Shown: positions 1 to 9,381 of the stretch, piece by piece
How positions within the stretch are numbered: position 1 is the stretch's first letter
Layout: the number at the start of each line of letters is the position of its first letter
From: Hawksworthiomyces lignivorus
Lineage: Eukaryota > Ascomycota > Sordariomycetes > Ophiostomatales > Ophiostomataceae
Direction of reading: 5' to 3'
Assembly (NCBI GenBank): GCA_002917075.1
Contig: NTMA01000174.1
Coordinates: 1 to 22,299 of the forward strand
DNA: 22,299 nucleotides
Program-made: the position numbers and the translations under genes
The notes under the pieces: model-generated
Databases searched by the model: none
What the model saw: only the letters and a program-made list of their open reading frames with translations
Told to the model about the DNA's origin: nothing

Positions 1-194
1 GGGGGGGGGTGGGGGGTTCATCATTCCTTTTCTTAACTTTTTGTTCAGTTCCAACGCCAGTCGCTATGCATAAAAAAAAACAAGAAAAACAAACTTGAAA
101 GACGTGAGCATTTCCAAGCCTGCCAGTGCATAAACATGCCTCCCTCTTATGCCTTGAGGAGGCTCTTATACTCTGCCAGAGCAAAAAAGTGGCA
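1..194. other. contig edge and 3' flank of the TAF3-like gene
   Basis: The first 16 bases are almost all G with one T. This looks like a sequence end or assembly break rather than a biological element. The rest is AT-rich, contains an A-rich run near 73-91, and would be the 3' untranslated or downstream region of the minus-strand gene that ends at 195. No gene is seen here. Confidence 0.5.
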
Positions 195-1010
195 TCATGC
201 CTTGACGCCGAATTCCAGCTCCATATCCTCGTCGATCGACCTGTCGCCCAGGGAGCTCAGCCCCGAGCTGGGGCTCCGCGAGCGGCGGTTGTTCTCGTTG
301 TCGCCGGCGCCGTCTGCTGCTGACGGCGGAGTCGGTGGCAGAAGCGCCTGCCGTGCTTGGCTGCGCTTCTCCTGCCATGACCGGATGCTGGGGAACTCAC
401 CACCCTCTACTACAATGTCCCCGCCGTGCTCGTTGCCAACATTGCCGCGGCCTAGAACCGTGCTACTGTACTTGGAGTCCTCGCCCGTCTTGCTGTGCTT
501 CTTTTTGAGTGCTGCAGCTACCTGTTAGCCAAGAAGGAAGAGGGACGGCGCATGACAAAATAAAACTTTTTTGCAGGAGAGAAAAGCAACGAAGGAGAAG
601 AGGGGCAGCATACCGCTCAAGTAGTCTGTGTTCTCGTCGTCGCCGTCGAGGGCGATCCGTCGGATCTCGCGGTTGCGCGGGCCGGTAACCCAGTCGACGA
701 ACTCGTCGACGGCGCGCGTGTCGTCGTCCAGTCCGGCGGGGGGGTCAAAGGGCGAGGGCGGCGCCAGCACGCCGCAGTCCTCGAAGGCCATGCGCACGTC
801 GACGATCGACGGCACGAGCCCCGTGAGCTCGGTGCTGTTGTGGGCAGTGTGCGCGGCAGTGGCCTCGCACAGCGCGGCCAGGTAGCGCGCGGCCATGTCG
901 GTCAGGGCGTCGATGACAGTGGTGCGGGCGCCGTGGTATCCCTGAGCGCGGAGGATCTGCAGTATGCATGGCCGCAGAAGGCTGTGGAAGAGGGGGATGT
1001 GGTGCGTCAT
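195..1010 (-). CDS. Bromo_TP histone-fold protein, TAF3-like TFIID subunit
   Basis: Two exons on the minus strand, 1010-614 and 517-195, give a 239-residue protein. The intron (613-518) has donor GTATGC and acceptor TAG. Using the CAG four bases earlier leads to an early stop, so the TAG (or the in-frame CAG at 514-512) must be used. Residues about 5-75 form a Bromo_TP histone fold, with LLRPCILQILRAQGY followed by a helix containing DALTDMAARYLAAL and then VDVRMAFEDCGVL. The next block, FVDWVTGPRNREIRRIA, and the second-exon block LKKKHSKTGEDSKY are, from memory, typical of fungal proteins annotated as Bromo_TP or TAF3. The C-terminus is serine-rich and acidic. In TFIID, TAF3 pairs its histone fold with TAF10. 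There is no PHD finger, as in yeast Taf3. TAF8 and the SAGA subunit Spt7 carry the same fold, but the small size and lack of a bromodomain or TAF8 C-domain favour TAF3. It is divergent from TAF7, another TFIID subunit. Confidence 0.85.
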
Positions 1011-1933
1011 GGCGAAAGAAAGAGAAAGGGGGGCGGTCTGTAGAAGTCGTCGAAGGAGGAAGAGCTAAGAGAGAGAGAGAAGGTAAAAAGACAGGACCTC
1101 CAGATGAAGGCGGCTGCGAGGATCTGGCAATCACGGACAAACGCTGCACAGCTTCAGAAGATGGCCGACGTACACGTCTCCCGTCACTCTGGCTGCGCAG
1201 GCGAGCTGGATTGGTGTTTGCATGCAGTGTTGCATGAATGGGAAGCGTGCCATGCGACAGAAAAGCTGCGAAGTTCGAGTGGCGGCGGACTGACGACGGA
1301 TTGGCGGGCAGATCGGCGAGCTGTCTTGCTATATTTTCTGGTGCTTTTAGTGGTCGTCTACCCCTGTGGCTGCCGTTCTTTCAGGACCAGTCCCCACTTA
1401 TCTGTGCCTGTTGCACCTTCTCTGCGCTTTCTTTCTCACTGCGCGAAAGCAGCTGACTAGTCTCCACTTTAATTATGTGCCTCTAGCTATGACTTTTTTG
1501 GCTGCGCATCGATTTCGAATGCCTGTCGACTTATTGAGAGGATGTACCTACAACTTCTGCCGCGACATCTTTCTTCGTCATAACCTCACATCGGCTCTAC
1601 GTTTTGACACTGCGTGTTTTGCGACATCCTAAAGAAGTGCCCGATACGAGGGGCTCTGGATTTCTAGAATACGCCTGCCTTTCTCGAATTCTTTCTCGAT
1701 GCCTTGGATATCAGACTTTCAGGGCATCTGACTGCCTCGTTTTGAGGCTTCGTGATTCTCTCTTTTTTTTGCCCTTTCTACTTCGCCTCTCACTCCGCAT
1801 TTACGCTTCCTTGTTACGCCTCCTCTTTTATTCATATCGAATACACGGCTTGCGGTGCCCTAGATCCCGCTCAGCCTTTTTCATCTACAGCGCACTCAGT
1901 TTCCCGTTTCTCTCGATATCATCTTCACACAGC
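1011..1933. promoter_or_regulatory. shared divergent promoter of TAF3-like gene and TAF7, with two CCAAT boxes
   Basis: This 923-bp space separates the start codons of two divergent genes. CCAAT boxes lie on the minus strand at 1210-1214 and 1300-1304 (ATTGG on plus), where the fungal HAP/CBF complex could bind. From about 1740 to 1930 the plus strand is pyrimidine-rich, as is common in fungal leader regions just before a start codon. The TAF7 reading frame stays open upstream to about 1604, but that stretch is not acidic or charged like the known protein and is read as leader. No other gene is seen. Confidence 0.45.
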
Positions 1934-3604
1934 ATGGCATCTCCTCCACCCCCGGCCAAGCCCTCGCGGCCGTTCACCTTGAAGCTGAAGACATCGACTT
2001 CGTCCATCTCGACCGCACTCCCCCATGCCTCATCCATAACAGCTGCGCCCCTGGTGGCCACGCCATCTGCGATGTCACCACCGCCGGCAACGCCGTCTGG
2101 CGGCATGAAGATCATCCTCAAGAGGTCTCAGCCGCCGACGCCGGCCGTTCCGGACGGCGCTCCCGCCTTCTCACCCTCAGCAGTCTCAGGCCCACCCCCT
2201 CCGACACCCGGAGCGGCGTCCACGACGAGCGTGACCATGACACAGAAAGGGCGCGTGTCCCGGCCGACGGCGAAGAAGCGCGCGCGGGACCTCGAGGAGA
2301 GCGACGACGAGGGCAGGCCCGGCGGTGGCGCCGCGGGGGGGCCGCCGAAGCGGCCGAAGCTGATCCTGAAGAAGTCGCTGAAGCCGCGGACGGCGAGCAT
2401 CGTGCTGAAGCAGCTGCACAAGGAGGCGCCGCCGCACTCCAAGGGCGAGGGGTACGACTCGGAGGAGGACGACCGGGAGGCGGACCCGCTGATCGAGGAA
2501 GAGTTTGTGCTGCGGATGCCGCCGGGCGAGCACTGCGAATACCTGCGGCGGATGGTGGAGGAGCGCAAGATTGGCGTGCCGGCCAAGGACGGCGGCGCCG
2601 ACTTCTCGCTGCGGTGGCTGGCGGGCGTGGAGCGGCGCGCCCTGGTCACGGTGCGCGGCACGCACTTTGTGGGCGTGCTGGTGGACCTGCCGACCATCAC
2701 CGAGGGCATGAAGACGTGGGACCGGCGCAATTTTATGAAGAGCGCCGACGTGTGCCAGATGCTGCTGGTGTTTGCGACCGTGGCCGACGAGGCCGCCGCT
2801 AAGAGCGCGCCGCTGCCGGCCATGGTGGCCAAGGACTACCGCTGGCCGCACGGCCTGACACCGCCCATGCACGACTGCATCCACCGCCGCTTCCGCAAGC
2901 GCCTCTCCAAGAAGGAGATCAAGGACAAAGAGGCCGAGCTGCAGCGCCTGCTCAACGAGGACAAGATCGCCCTCGAGACCAAGTGGGAGCTGATCGACGA
3001 CGGCCGCGCCGCCACCGCGGGCGCCGGCGGCGGCAGTGGCGCGCAGGGCGAGGAGGGCTACGAGGGCGAGGACGCCGAGATGCTCGAGGACGGCGAGGAG
3101 GACGCCTACGGCGAGGTGGACGAGGACTACTTTGGCCAGCAGCACCACCACGGCGGCGCCGCGGGCGAGGGCCAAGACGCCGCGTCCGAGATCGACGACG
3201 CCGAGCTCGAGGCCATGTTCATGGAGGAGGACGTCGACGAGGACGGCGGCGCGGACGGTGCCACTGCCGCCGCCGCGGCGGAGACGCCAGCCACGCAGGC
3301 CGGCGGCAGCACGCCGGCCGGCGGCAAGCCCGAGACGCCGGCGGCCGAGAGCGAGGCGTCCGACGAAGACGATGAGGACGACGAGGACGACATGGACGAG
3401 GACGAGCTGGCCCGCGTCGAGCAGGCCAAGGGCGTGCGCGAGGACATCAGCGAGCTCAAGAAGCAGCTCCAGATGCTCGAGAAGAACCTGGCCGGCACCC
3501 AGAACGCCCTGCTGCGCAAGCGCATCGAGGAGAACAGGAAGCGCGTGCTGTCGGAGCTGCGGCTCAAGCAGGCCTCCATCGGCGAGCTGGACGAAGAGGA
3601 GTGA
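1934..3604 (+). CDS. TAF7: TFIID subunit TAF7 (TAFII55 N-domain)
   Basis: A single-exon gene of 556 residues. TAF7 is a general transcription factor subunit that contacts TAF1 and holds its activity in check in the pre-initiation complex. The first ~185 residues are Ser/Thr/Pro-rich and then basic, with the patch KKRARD and two ILKK blocks. The TAFII55 N-domain spans about residues 188-330: it starts with EEEFVLRMPPGEHCEYLR and continues through VRGTHFVGVLVDLPTITEG and KTWDRRNFMKSADVCQML to YRWPHGLTPPMHD, all hallmark blocks of the family. The C-terminal half is very acidic (Asp/Glu runs around 475-490) and closes with a coiled coil at about 495-545. The start at 1934 was chosen because MASPPPP begins the charged, low-complexity N-tail and lies just after the pyrimidine-rich leader; the frame is open for another 110 codons upstream. 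Convergent with mL54. Confidence 0.95.
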   Translation: MASPPPPAKPSRPFTLKLKTSTSSISTALPHASSITAAPLVATPSAMSPPPATPSGGMKIILKRSQPPTPAVPDGAPAFSPSAVSGPPPPTPGAASTTSVTMTQKGRVSRPTAKKRARDLEESDDEGRPGGGAAGGPPKRPKLILKKSLKPRTASIVLKQLHKEAPPHSKGEGYDSEEDDREADPLIEEEFVLRMPPGEHCEYLRRMVEERKIGVPAKDGGADFSLRWLAGVERRALVTVRGTHFVGVLVDLPTITEGMKTWDRRNFMKSADVCQMLLVFATVADEAAAKSAPLPAMVAKDYRWPHGLTPPMHDCIHRRFRKRLSKKEIKDKEAELQRLLNEDKIALETKWELIDDGRAATAGAGGGSGAQGEEGYEGEDAEMLEDGEEDAYGEVDEDYFGQQHHHGGAAGEGQDAASEIDDAELEAMFMEEDVDEDGGADGATAAAAAETPATQAGGSTPAGGKPETPAAESEASDEDDEDDEDDMDEDELARVEQAKGVREDISELKKQLQMLEKNLAGTQNALLRKRIEENRKRVLSELRLKQASIGELDEEE

Positions 3605-4185
3605 TTTGAGGCGGAAAGGAGGAAGACGAGGATGGGCCGCGCTAAAACTGTGCTGGTCTTCAGCAAAGCCTCTCTCGAAGGAAGGGGAGCTGCGGCAAAA
3701 AGGAAGATTGGTCCGTGGTGCATCTTTGCCTCGTACAATCGAGGATATTACTATTTTTTTGAGCTTATGGCTTTCCCTGTCGTGATTATCTTTACGTGCG
3801 ATATAATACGAATATGGGCCACGATATATCCTCCATGTCGCATAAGGAACAAGACAGCGGGCGGGAAAAGGGAAGAGGCGTTAGGGGGTTTGATATTTTT
3901 GAATCGCTCCTTTGCAGAGCATTCTAGATGTAGCACAATGAGACCTCAGGCATTGGTTTATCAATATATAAATATATATACTACATACCGTATAAAACAT
4001 ACCGCCATGTCCTTTTGTTATGCAGCGCAGGAGAGCCAATCATCATTTTTAAAGTCTATCGTACAGAACACAAGCCAACCTATATCCACAGATGGCGTTT
4101 TCGGATTTCATATAAAGGGATGGCCAATCCAAGACAGATCCCACAGCCCTCTCTTCATCTTTCCTTTTCCTCTTATACCGCCCAT
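3605..4185. other. convergent 3' intergenic space between TAF7 and mL54
   Basis: This 581-bp spacer lies between two stop codons. It is AT-rich, with a run of alternating T and A at about 3963-3980 that can fold on itself. It probably holds the 3' ends of both transcripts. No open frame here looks like protein; the longer ones are read-through of AT-rich sequence. Confidence 0.5.
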
Positions 4186-4996
4186 CTACATCGACCGCAG
4201 GTAGTTGCTCTCCTTGATCTTAGCCCGGCGCTCCTTACGCATCGCCACCCGCAGCTCTTTCCGCTTGTCCGCAGCAAGCAGCGCATCCTCCACGTCGCCG
4301 GGGGCGGTCGCACCTTCGCCGGGGGCGGCCGAGATGGGCAGGTTGATCGACTGGTGCTGCAGCGGGATCTTGGGCGCCAGCGCCGCGATGTCGCCCGTGG
4401 CCAGCACCCTGGCCTCGAGCTCGCGCTGCCGTTTCGCAGCGAGTCTTCGCTGTTTCTTGGATTTGGCTGGAGTGAAAGGGAAAAATGCGTGTTAGTAGAG
4501 GGTGGGAAAGAAAGGTAGACGAGTAAAAAAAAAATACTAAAAACTGCGAAAAGCGAAGCACAGAAAGAAGGGGGGAGGTAGGGTTAGACCTACAAAATTC
4601 GTCACCCGCATCGGCATCCTCGGCCGACGCCGCTTTCTTCATTACGTCCAGGCAGTTCCACAGCCAGGCCGGATACTCCTCGTCGCGCAGTGCCACCGGA
4701 TCGGTCTTGCCCTTGAAGTAGTTGAGGCCGCTCAGGACGGTGCCTGGCGGGCAGGATGACACAGCTGCAGGTGCGCCTGATTCAGCGCCATCTGCACTGG
4801 CTGCATTTGCTTCTGCTGCTGCTGGAGCGTCTTGTGCCGGTGCTGCTGCCGAGGCGGTTGGAGATGCGTTGCGGGCGGGATATGTGGTGGAAAAGTAGAG
4901 GGTCTGCCGCCGTAAAGGCGCAGCCGCCACGAACGGTGTCTTTGGAGTTAGTGCCTTCCGCAGAGAAGCTCGGCAAATCTGCATTGTGTGAGCCAT
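4186..4996 (-). CDS. MRPL37: mitochondrial large-subunit ribosomal protein mL54 (MRPL37 family)
   Basis: Two exons, 4996-4594 and 4466-4186, encode 227 residues. The intron (4593-4467) has donor GTAGGT, a CTAAC branch site and a CCAG acceptor; splicing joins GDEF to SKSKKQRR in frame. The N-terminus (MAHTMQICRASLRKAL...) is basic, lacks acidic residues, and fits a mitochondrial targeting sequence. An Ala-rich linker fills about 45-80. The family core is at about 84-120: PGTVLSGLNYFKGKTDPV followed by EEYPAWLWNCLDV, the signature of Pfam MRP-L37 (human MRPL54). A basic C-terminal tail (KRKELRVAMRKERRAKIKESNYL) follows and is typical of the fungal forms. Start codons at 5014 and 4984 are also in frame; 4996 is the preferred choice but not certain. 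It acts in mitochondrial translation. Confidence 0.93.
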
Positions 4997-5742
4997 GGTC
5001 GTTGAAATCCCCATACAGCGTGCTGAAGAAGCGAGAGAAGTCCACAAGCAACAGGTGAGAAAGCTCTTCTTAATTTTTTTATGGGGTCGTCCAATGCGTA
5101 TCGTCGGCGTTAGCCCGCTCATAGCCTTGTTAATTCACGTGATCGCGGCACGTGTGGTACCTGAGAACTAGGATTTCTCCGGTAAATCACTTATAATATG
5201 GCGAGGTTCTTGGAGGAAAAATGAAAGAGATCTTGTATATTTAATATTAGTTACAAACCGGGTAGAAAGTAGCAAAAAATTGCATTTGTTCGCTGAATTC
5301 TTTAACTACGGTGATGTTGGTGCGTCGGGGCATTGCATGGAGAAGCAGCAAGTGAACATTGACCAATCAGATTCCGCCTGATTCTGGTGAGCTCAGATTT
5401 ACCAGTCTGAATAACGCAGTACAAACAGGCTTTCCAAGCGGCCCCATCGGGGCATTGGACCTGACTCGGGTGCGCCTCTCCGCAATACGTCTATGTTTTT
5501 GCTTGATGAAGGTCTTTCTTTCTTTCAACGGATTGCATTTTCACAAAATATGTACAATGGTTTTGGCCTGGCAGTATATCCACGCCCAGCAAGATGCTTC
5601 CTCTTAGTATCCAGTCTTCAACACACACACATGTGTCATAATCCCTCACAGTACGCAGCCCGTAGAGCCATCTGCCTCCGCTCACTGAATTGGTGCCATT
5701 TTCGTATGTGCTCTCTGCGCCGGCTCTGCTTCAAATCTCCGT
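4997..5742. promoter_or_regulatory. upstream region of mL54 and 3' flank of the complex I gene
   Basis: This 746-bp spacer lies between two minus-strand genes. A CCAAT box sits at 5091-5095, 95-99 bp upstream of the mL54 start, and another (CCAATCA) at 5363-5369. CCAAT boxes are bound by the HAP complex, which controls many nuclear genes for mitochondrial proteins; binding here is an inference. The middle part (5170-5300) is AT-rich. No gene is seen. Confidence 0.4.
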
Positions 5743-6142
5743 TTATTGCTTGCCCTCTTGCTTCTCGATGTAGTTTTGCTGTTCGAATAGGTAACCCTTG
5801 ACCCGCGCGGTTTTGAGCAGCTGCAGGTACCGTTCTAGTGGGAAACACCTAGTTAACATCTGCATGACAACAAAAAGAGATAGCAATCATGTGTCCTTCC
5901 CAAGTCCTGCACATACCTCTCAGGTGACCGCACTTCTCCAGGTGGTTGACGCCCTCCCGGTAGTAGCACTTGCTCATCTCCTCCCGCACCAGCCGGCCCA
6001 TCATGACCTGCACCCATTGCTCGCGGATGATGGCATCCTGTGCCTGCTTTAAGCGCTTCGTGTCGTCGTAGTCGACGCCGTCAAAGGTCGGCGGGACTGT
6101 CGGCTTCCGGGCCAAGAACGAGGCCGACTCAGGCGTCGGCAT
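5743..6142 (-). CDS. NADH:ubiquinone oxidoreductase (complex I) accessory subunit, NDUFB10/PDSW type
   Basis: Two exons, 6142-5917 and 5834-5743, encode 105 residues (~12 kDa). The 82-bp intron (5916-5835) has donor GTATGT, a TTAAC branch site and acceptor TAG; splicing gives HLRERYLQLLK. The protein begins MPTPESASFLARKPTVPPT and continues FDGVDYDDTKRLKQAQDAI, a pattern I associate with the 12-kDa complex I subunit of filamentous fungi. Two cysteines, C59 and C71, are spaced CX11C in NKCY...LEKC-like surroundings. NDUFB10 is known to carry disulfide-forming cysteines and to enter the intermembrane space by the Mia40 route; there is no targeting presequence, which fits. It belongs to the proximal membrane arm of complex I. 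Assignment to complex I is fairly firm, the exact subunit name less so. It is divergent from the nucleolin gene. Confidence 0.82.
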
Positions 6143-6767
6143 TGTGTCGGGTAGGCGGGTTTCCTTTTTGTGGGTTTGGCCGCCAATTGAAGTCTGTTCA
6201 GACGAGGAAGGCCACCTTAATCAATGGGAAGGGCCTTTGTAAGAATTGTGGCGGGGATGTTGACTCGCGTTGGAGGATATGAGGAAGCGGTGGTAGTGGT
6301 GGTAGTAGACAGATTCTGAAGCTCGTCGGCACACAGTAGAACAAGGGTGCAAAAAATTGGGTGCCTTATCTTTGAGGCGGGAACTCTTGTCTCTGGCAAG
6401 CAATGGCTCCTCTTTCTTCTCTCTTTCTTCTAACCGCCTTAGGTTTTCACCGCCTGGCCCCGCCTTAATGCATAGAGGATGTCCGACCAACCACGCTAAT
6501 TTCCCTTTGAGGATTTTGCCGCGCAAAAAAAAAAAAAGTCGAGAAAAAAAAAAAAGTAAGAGAAAAAAGGATTTTCTTGCCTACTGTTCTTTTCTCCCGT
6601 TTATAAGTCCTGCTCTGCCCATCTCTTCCTCCAATCTCCTATTATCCTCTTTCTTTTCACAAAAATATTTCCCTTTTCCTTTACCTTTTAGATAAAGTGC
6701 TATATTGCAGTTTATCATTCCTTTCTTTCTTTTCCTCGAAACCATTAATCCCACATCTACACACAAA
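6143..6767. promoter_or_regulatory. divergent promoter between complex I subunit and nucleolin-like gene
   Basis: This is a 625-bp shared upstream region. A CCAAT box at 6183-6187 lies 41-45 bp before the complex I start codon. Two A-runs (about 6526-6538 and 6545-6556) are poly(dA:dT) tracts, which keep nucleosomes off strong fungal promoters. A TATA-like TTTATAAG follows at about 6600, then a pyrimidine-rich leader to 6760. The layout suits a highly expressed ribosome-biogenesis gene on the plus side. No gene is seen within it. Confidence 0.5.
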
Positions 6768-8372
6768 ATGGGCAAGTCAAAGGATGTCAAGGTCAAGGGT
6801 TCCGACCCGGCCGCTACCATCAAGAGCGTGAAGAGCGGCGGTGTCGTTAAGCCATCAAAGACCCCTGTTGCCAAGTCCAAGAAACTGGCCAAGGAGATTG
6901 CCGAGAAGGCGCTCAACGGCAAGGACAAGAAGAAGTCTAAGAAGGAGGAAGTCTCCTCTGAGAGCGAGAGCGAGAGCGACGAGGAGGAGGAGTCTGCTTC
7001 TGACTCCAACTCTGACTCTGATGCTTCGGACTCTGGCAGCGACTCTGAGTCTGAGGAGGAGGTGAAGCCCAAGACCAACGGCAAGGCCAAGACCAACGGC
7101 AAGGCTGCTGCTAAGGTTGAGAAAAAGGAGGAGTCTGATGATTCTGAGGAGTCTGATGACTCTGAGTCCGACTCTGACTCTGACTCCGACGAGGCCCCCA
7201 AGAAGGCTGCCGAGCCCAAGACCAACGGCAAGGCCAAGGCTGATGCCGAGGTGAGTTGCATTAGCCAACCTACATTCTTCTGCTTTGCACAGCAGATCTT
7301 GCACAGTGGGACCAGAACGCTGACTGTATTTTCCTTCTGTATAGTCATCTGACTCTGAAGACGATTCCGAGGAGTCGGACGACTCTGAGGACGACTCCGA
7401 GGATGACTCTGAGGACGATGAGGAAGAGGAGAAGGCCGCTGAGGAGCCTTCCAAGAAGCGCAAGGCGGACGATGAGGAGCCTGCGGCCGCTGCCAAGAAG
7501 TCCAAGACCGATGCCGAGGAGGGCGCCGAGGCCGAGCAGGGCACCACGCTCTTCGCCGGCAACCTGAGCTGGAAGGTCGACGACGACATGCTGGGCGAGG
7601 AGTTCAAGGTGTGCGAGGGCTTCGTCAGCGCCCGCGTCATCACCGACCGCGAGCAGCAGCGCTCGCGCGGCTTCGGCTACGTCGACTTCGACTCGGCCAA
7701 GGCCGCCCAGGCCGCCTTTGAGAAGATGCAGGGCTACTTCCTCGACGGCCGCGAGCTCAAGCTCGACTTCTCCACCGGCCGCGCCAAGAACAACGACGCC
7801 TCGCCCGCCAACGCCCGCGCCAAGAAGTACGGCGACGTCATCAGCCCCGAGAGCGACACCCTCTTCGTCGGCAACCTCCCCTTCCACGCCGACGAGGACA
7901 CCGTTGCCGCCTTCTTTAACGAAGTGGCTGCTGTCAAGAGCCTGCGTCTGCCGACTGACCAGTACGTTTGAATCTCATTTGTCTTTTATTTATTTGTCTA
8001 TGTTCTATAAGCTAACGGCAAAACTCTAGGGAGTCTGGTCGGCCCAAGGGCTTTGGCTACGTGTCCTTCAACTCTGTCGAGGACGCTAAGGCCGCCTTCG
8101 ACGCTCTGAACGGCCAGTCGTGCGCTGGACGCAACGTCCGCCTGGACTACTCTACCCCTAAGCCGAGAAACGACTTCGGCGGCGGCCGTGGTGGTGGCGG
8201 CGGCTTCGGCGGTGGCTTCGGCGGTGGCTTCGGCGGTCGTGGTGGTGGTCGTGGCGGTGGCCGTGGTGGCTTTGGTGGTCGCGGCGGCGGTCGTGGCGGC
8301 GGCCGTGGTGGTTTCGGTGGTGGTCGCGGTGGTGGAGGCGGTGGCTTCCAGGGCAAGAAGATCACTTTCTAA
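6768..8372 (+). CDS. NSR1: nucleolin-like rRNA-processing protein (Nsr1/Gar2)
   Basis: Three exons, 6768-7250, 7345-7961 and 8030-8372, encode 480 residues. Intron 1 has donor GTGAGT and acceptor ATAG; intron 2 has donor GTACGT and acceptor CTAG, with a CTAAC branch site. The start at 6768 has the good context CAAAATGG. Residues ~60-200 are Lys-rich blocks alternating with Ser-Asp/Glu runs, which are casein-kinase-2 type sites as in nucleolin. RRM1 is at about 227-306 (RNP2 LFAGNL, RNP1 RGFGYVDF). RRM2 is at about 332-410 (RNP2 LFVGNL, RNP1 KGFGYVSF), with RNP1 just after the intron 2 junction. The C-terminus from ~413 is a Gly/Arg/Phe-rich RGG tail, expected to be arginine-methylated. Proteins with this order of parts act in the nucleolus in pre-rRNA processing and 40S assembly. 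The family identity is strong; the yeast symbol is used by homology. Confidence 0.96.
6949..7450 (+). repeat. degenerate Ser-Asp/Glu coding repeat of the nucleolin-like gene
   Basis: Imperfect repeats of TCTGA/GACTC/GAGGA units encode acidic serine runs. The intron 1 (7251-7344) interrupts this tract. Two nearly identical blocks encoding KTNGKAK occur at about 7069-7095, and a third follows at about 7219-7236. Tracts like this vary in length between strains by slippage. Confidence 0.7.
8178..8350 (+). repeat. GGT/GGC/CGT-rich repeat coding the RGG tail
   Basis: Short units built from GGT, GGC, CGT and TTC codons repeat for about 170 bp and encode the Gly-Arg-Phe tail of the nucleolin-like protein. 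Because third bases vary (GGT against GGC), the array is degenerate at the DNA level and is kept by protein function. Confidence 0.75.
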
Positions 8373-8908
8373 TTCTAAATTAGAGAAGCCGCACGATCTT
8401 TTGAGAGGATGTGATGGGCAGCAGGGAGGTTTCTCCTCTTGCTTTCCCATCCGCTAATTATTCCTTCTCGCTGCATAGCAATTTTCCGGAGGGCTCGTTT
8501 CTTTTGCACACTTTGTTGGTTTGGCTAGGTTGGCTGTCGGTCTGACCCGTTCCTCCTTCTCGGCGGAACTCGTCGGAAGCTCGTGAGAGAGGCTTTGGAT
8601 ACCCTTCTTTTTCCCTTTGGGAAGAGATGGGCAGACACTGCCGCGATACAACTGAGGGCTCGATCCTGATCTGTGGGCTTTGTGTCTCTTTCTGCGACTC
8701 CGGTCGTTGGAGACACTGATGATAATGACCTGATGACTGGTTGGCTTTGCTGGCTCTGCATATGTAAAAAGCTCGTGGGCACTTACTTTATCGTTTTGAG
8801 TGTCTGAGGGGGATACCACAACACATTATGGTGGTGATGGTGTTTTGGTGATCTGTGTTTGTCGATTTAATTTTGGCTGGGGCTGCTTCGTTTCTCCTGT
8901 GGGCTCTG

Positions 8909-8947
8909 TCTCGTCGGGTTACTGATGCCGGGACCGTCCAGACGAGA
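8909..8947. other. inverted repeat able to form a hairpin
   Basis: TCTCGTC at 8909-8915 is perfectly matched by GACGAGA at 8941-8947, with a 25-base loop that itself holds GGG and CC runs able to extend the pairing. It lies in non-coding sequence 0.5 kb after the nucleolin-like gene. Function is unknown and chance is possible. Confidence 0.3.
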
Positions 8948-9360
8948 ACACACAACACCAGCTGGAACGAACCTCCCTGCTGCTTTCTTCCCTAATCCGA
9001 AGAGGCATCATGGAGGGGACCAAGCTGATGCGTTTCTCGCGCTGGCGGGCCTCGCTATGACGGCTTTGTGTGCTCTGTGGGTTTTAAAGTAACAATGGTT
9101 ATCAAAAAGTTATATGGGTCGGTCGGGAAATCTACACGCTATTTTATGCTCGGTTCGCGATACTATATCCTGGGGCTTGTTGTTCTCACGACAACACCGT
9201 GGAGTTGAGCTTATGACTAAGGAGGAGATGAACCTATCTACTTCTTTTTCGAAGCCTCGTCTCTTGTTGGGCTGGCAAGGCATTTCTGTCAACGAAGAGA
9301 CTCTTTACTCCAGTTGCATGTCTAGCTGGTAAGTGGCCACTATCGTACTCCTCCTTCTTT

Positions 9361-9381
9361 CCCCCCCTCCCCCTCCTCCCC
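9361..9381 (-). other. G-quadruplex-type tract (minus strand)
   Basis: On the minus strand, runs of 4, 2, 5 and 7 G are separated by single A bases, which is enough for a four-stranded G structure with short loops. It lies inside the gene-free interval. Confidence 0.4.

Noticed and set aside
1752..1982. Short open frame ahead of and overlapping the TAF7 start
   Set aside because: It has no family likeness and derives from the pyrimidine-rich leader. It could at most be an upstream open frame, which the sequence alone cannot show.
2186..3175. 329-codon open frame on the minus strand within TAF7
   Set aside because: It is an antisense shadow of a GC-rich coding region; TAF7 on the plus strand has clear family motifs.
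3961..3985. Alternating T-A run as a possible promoter or origin
   Set aside because: It lies between two convergent stop codons, where AT-rich 3' end signals are expected. Nothing else supports an origin or promoter.
8710..8810. Possible C/D-box snoRNA (TGATGA near 8718, CTGA near 8802)
   Set aside because: The bases outside the boxes do not pair to form the terminal stem, and the base before TGATGA is not the usual purine. The AGACAC/GTGTCT match overlaps the boxes rather than flanking them.
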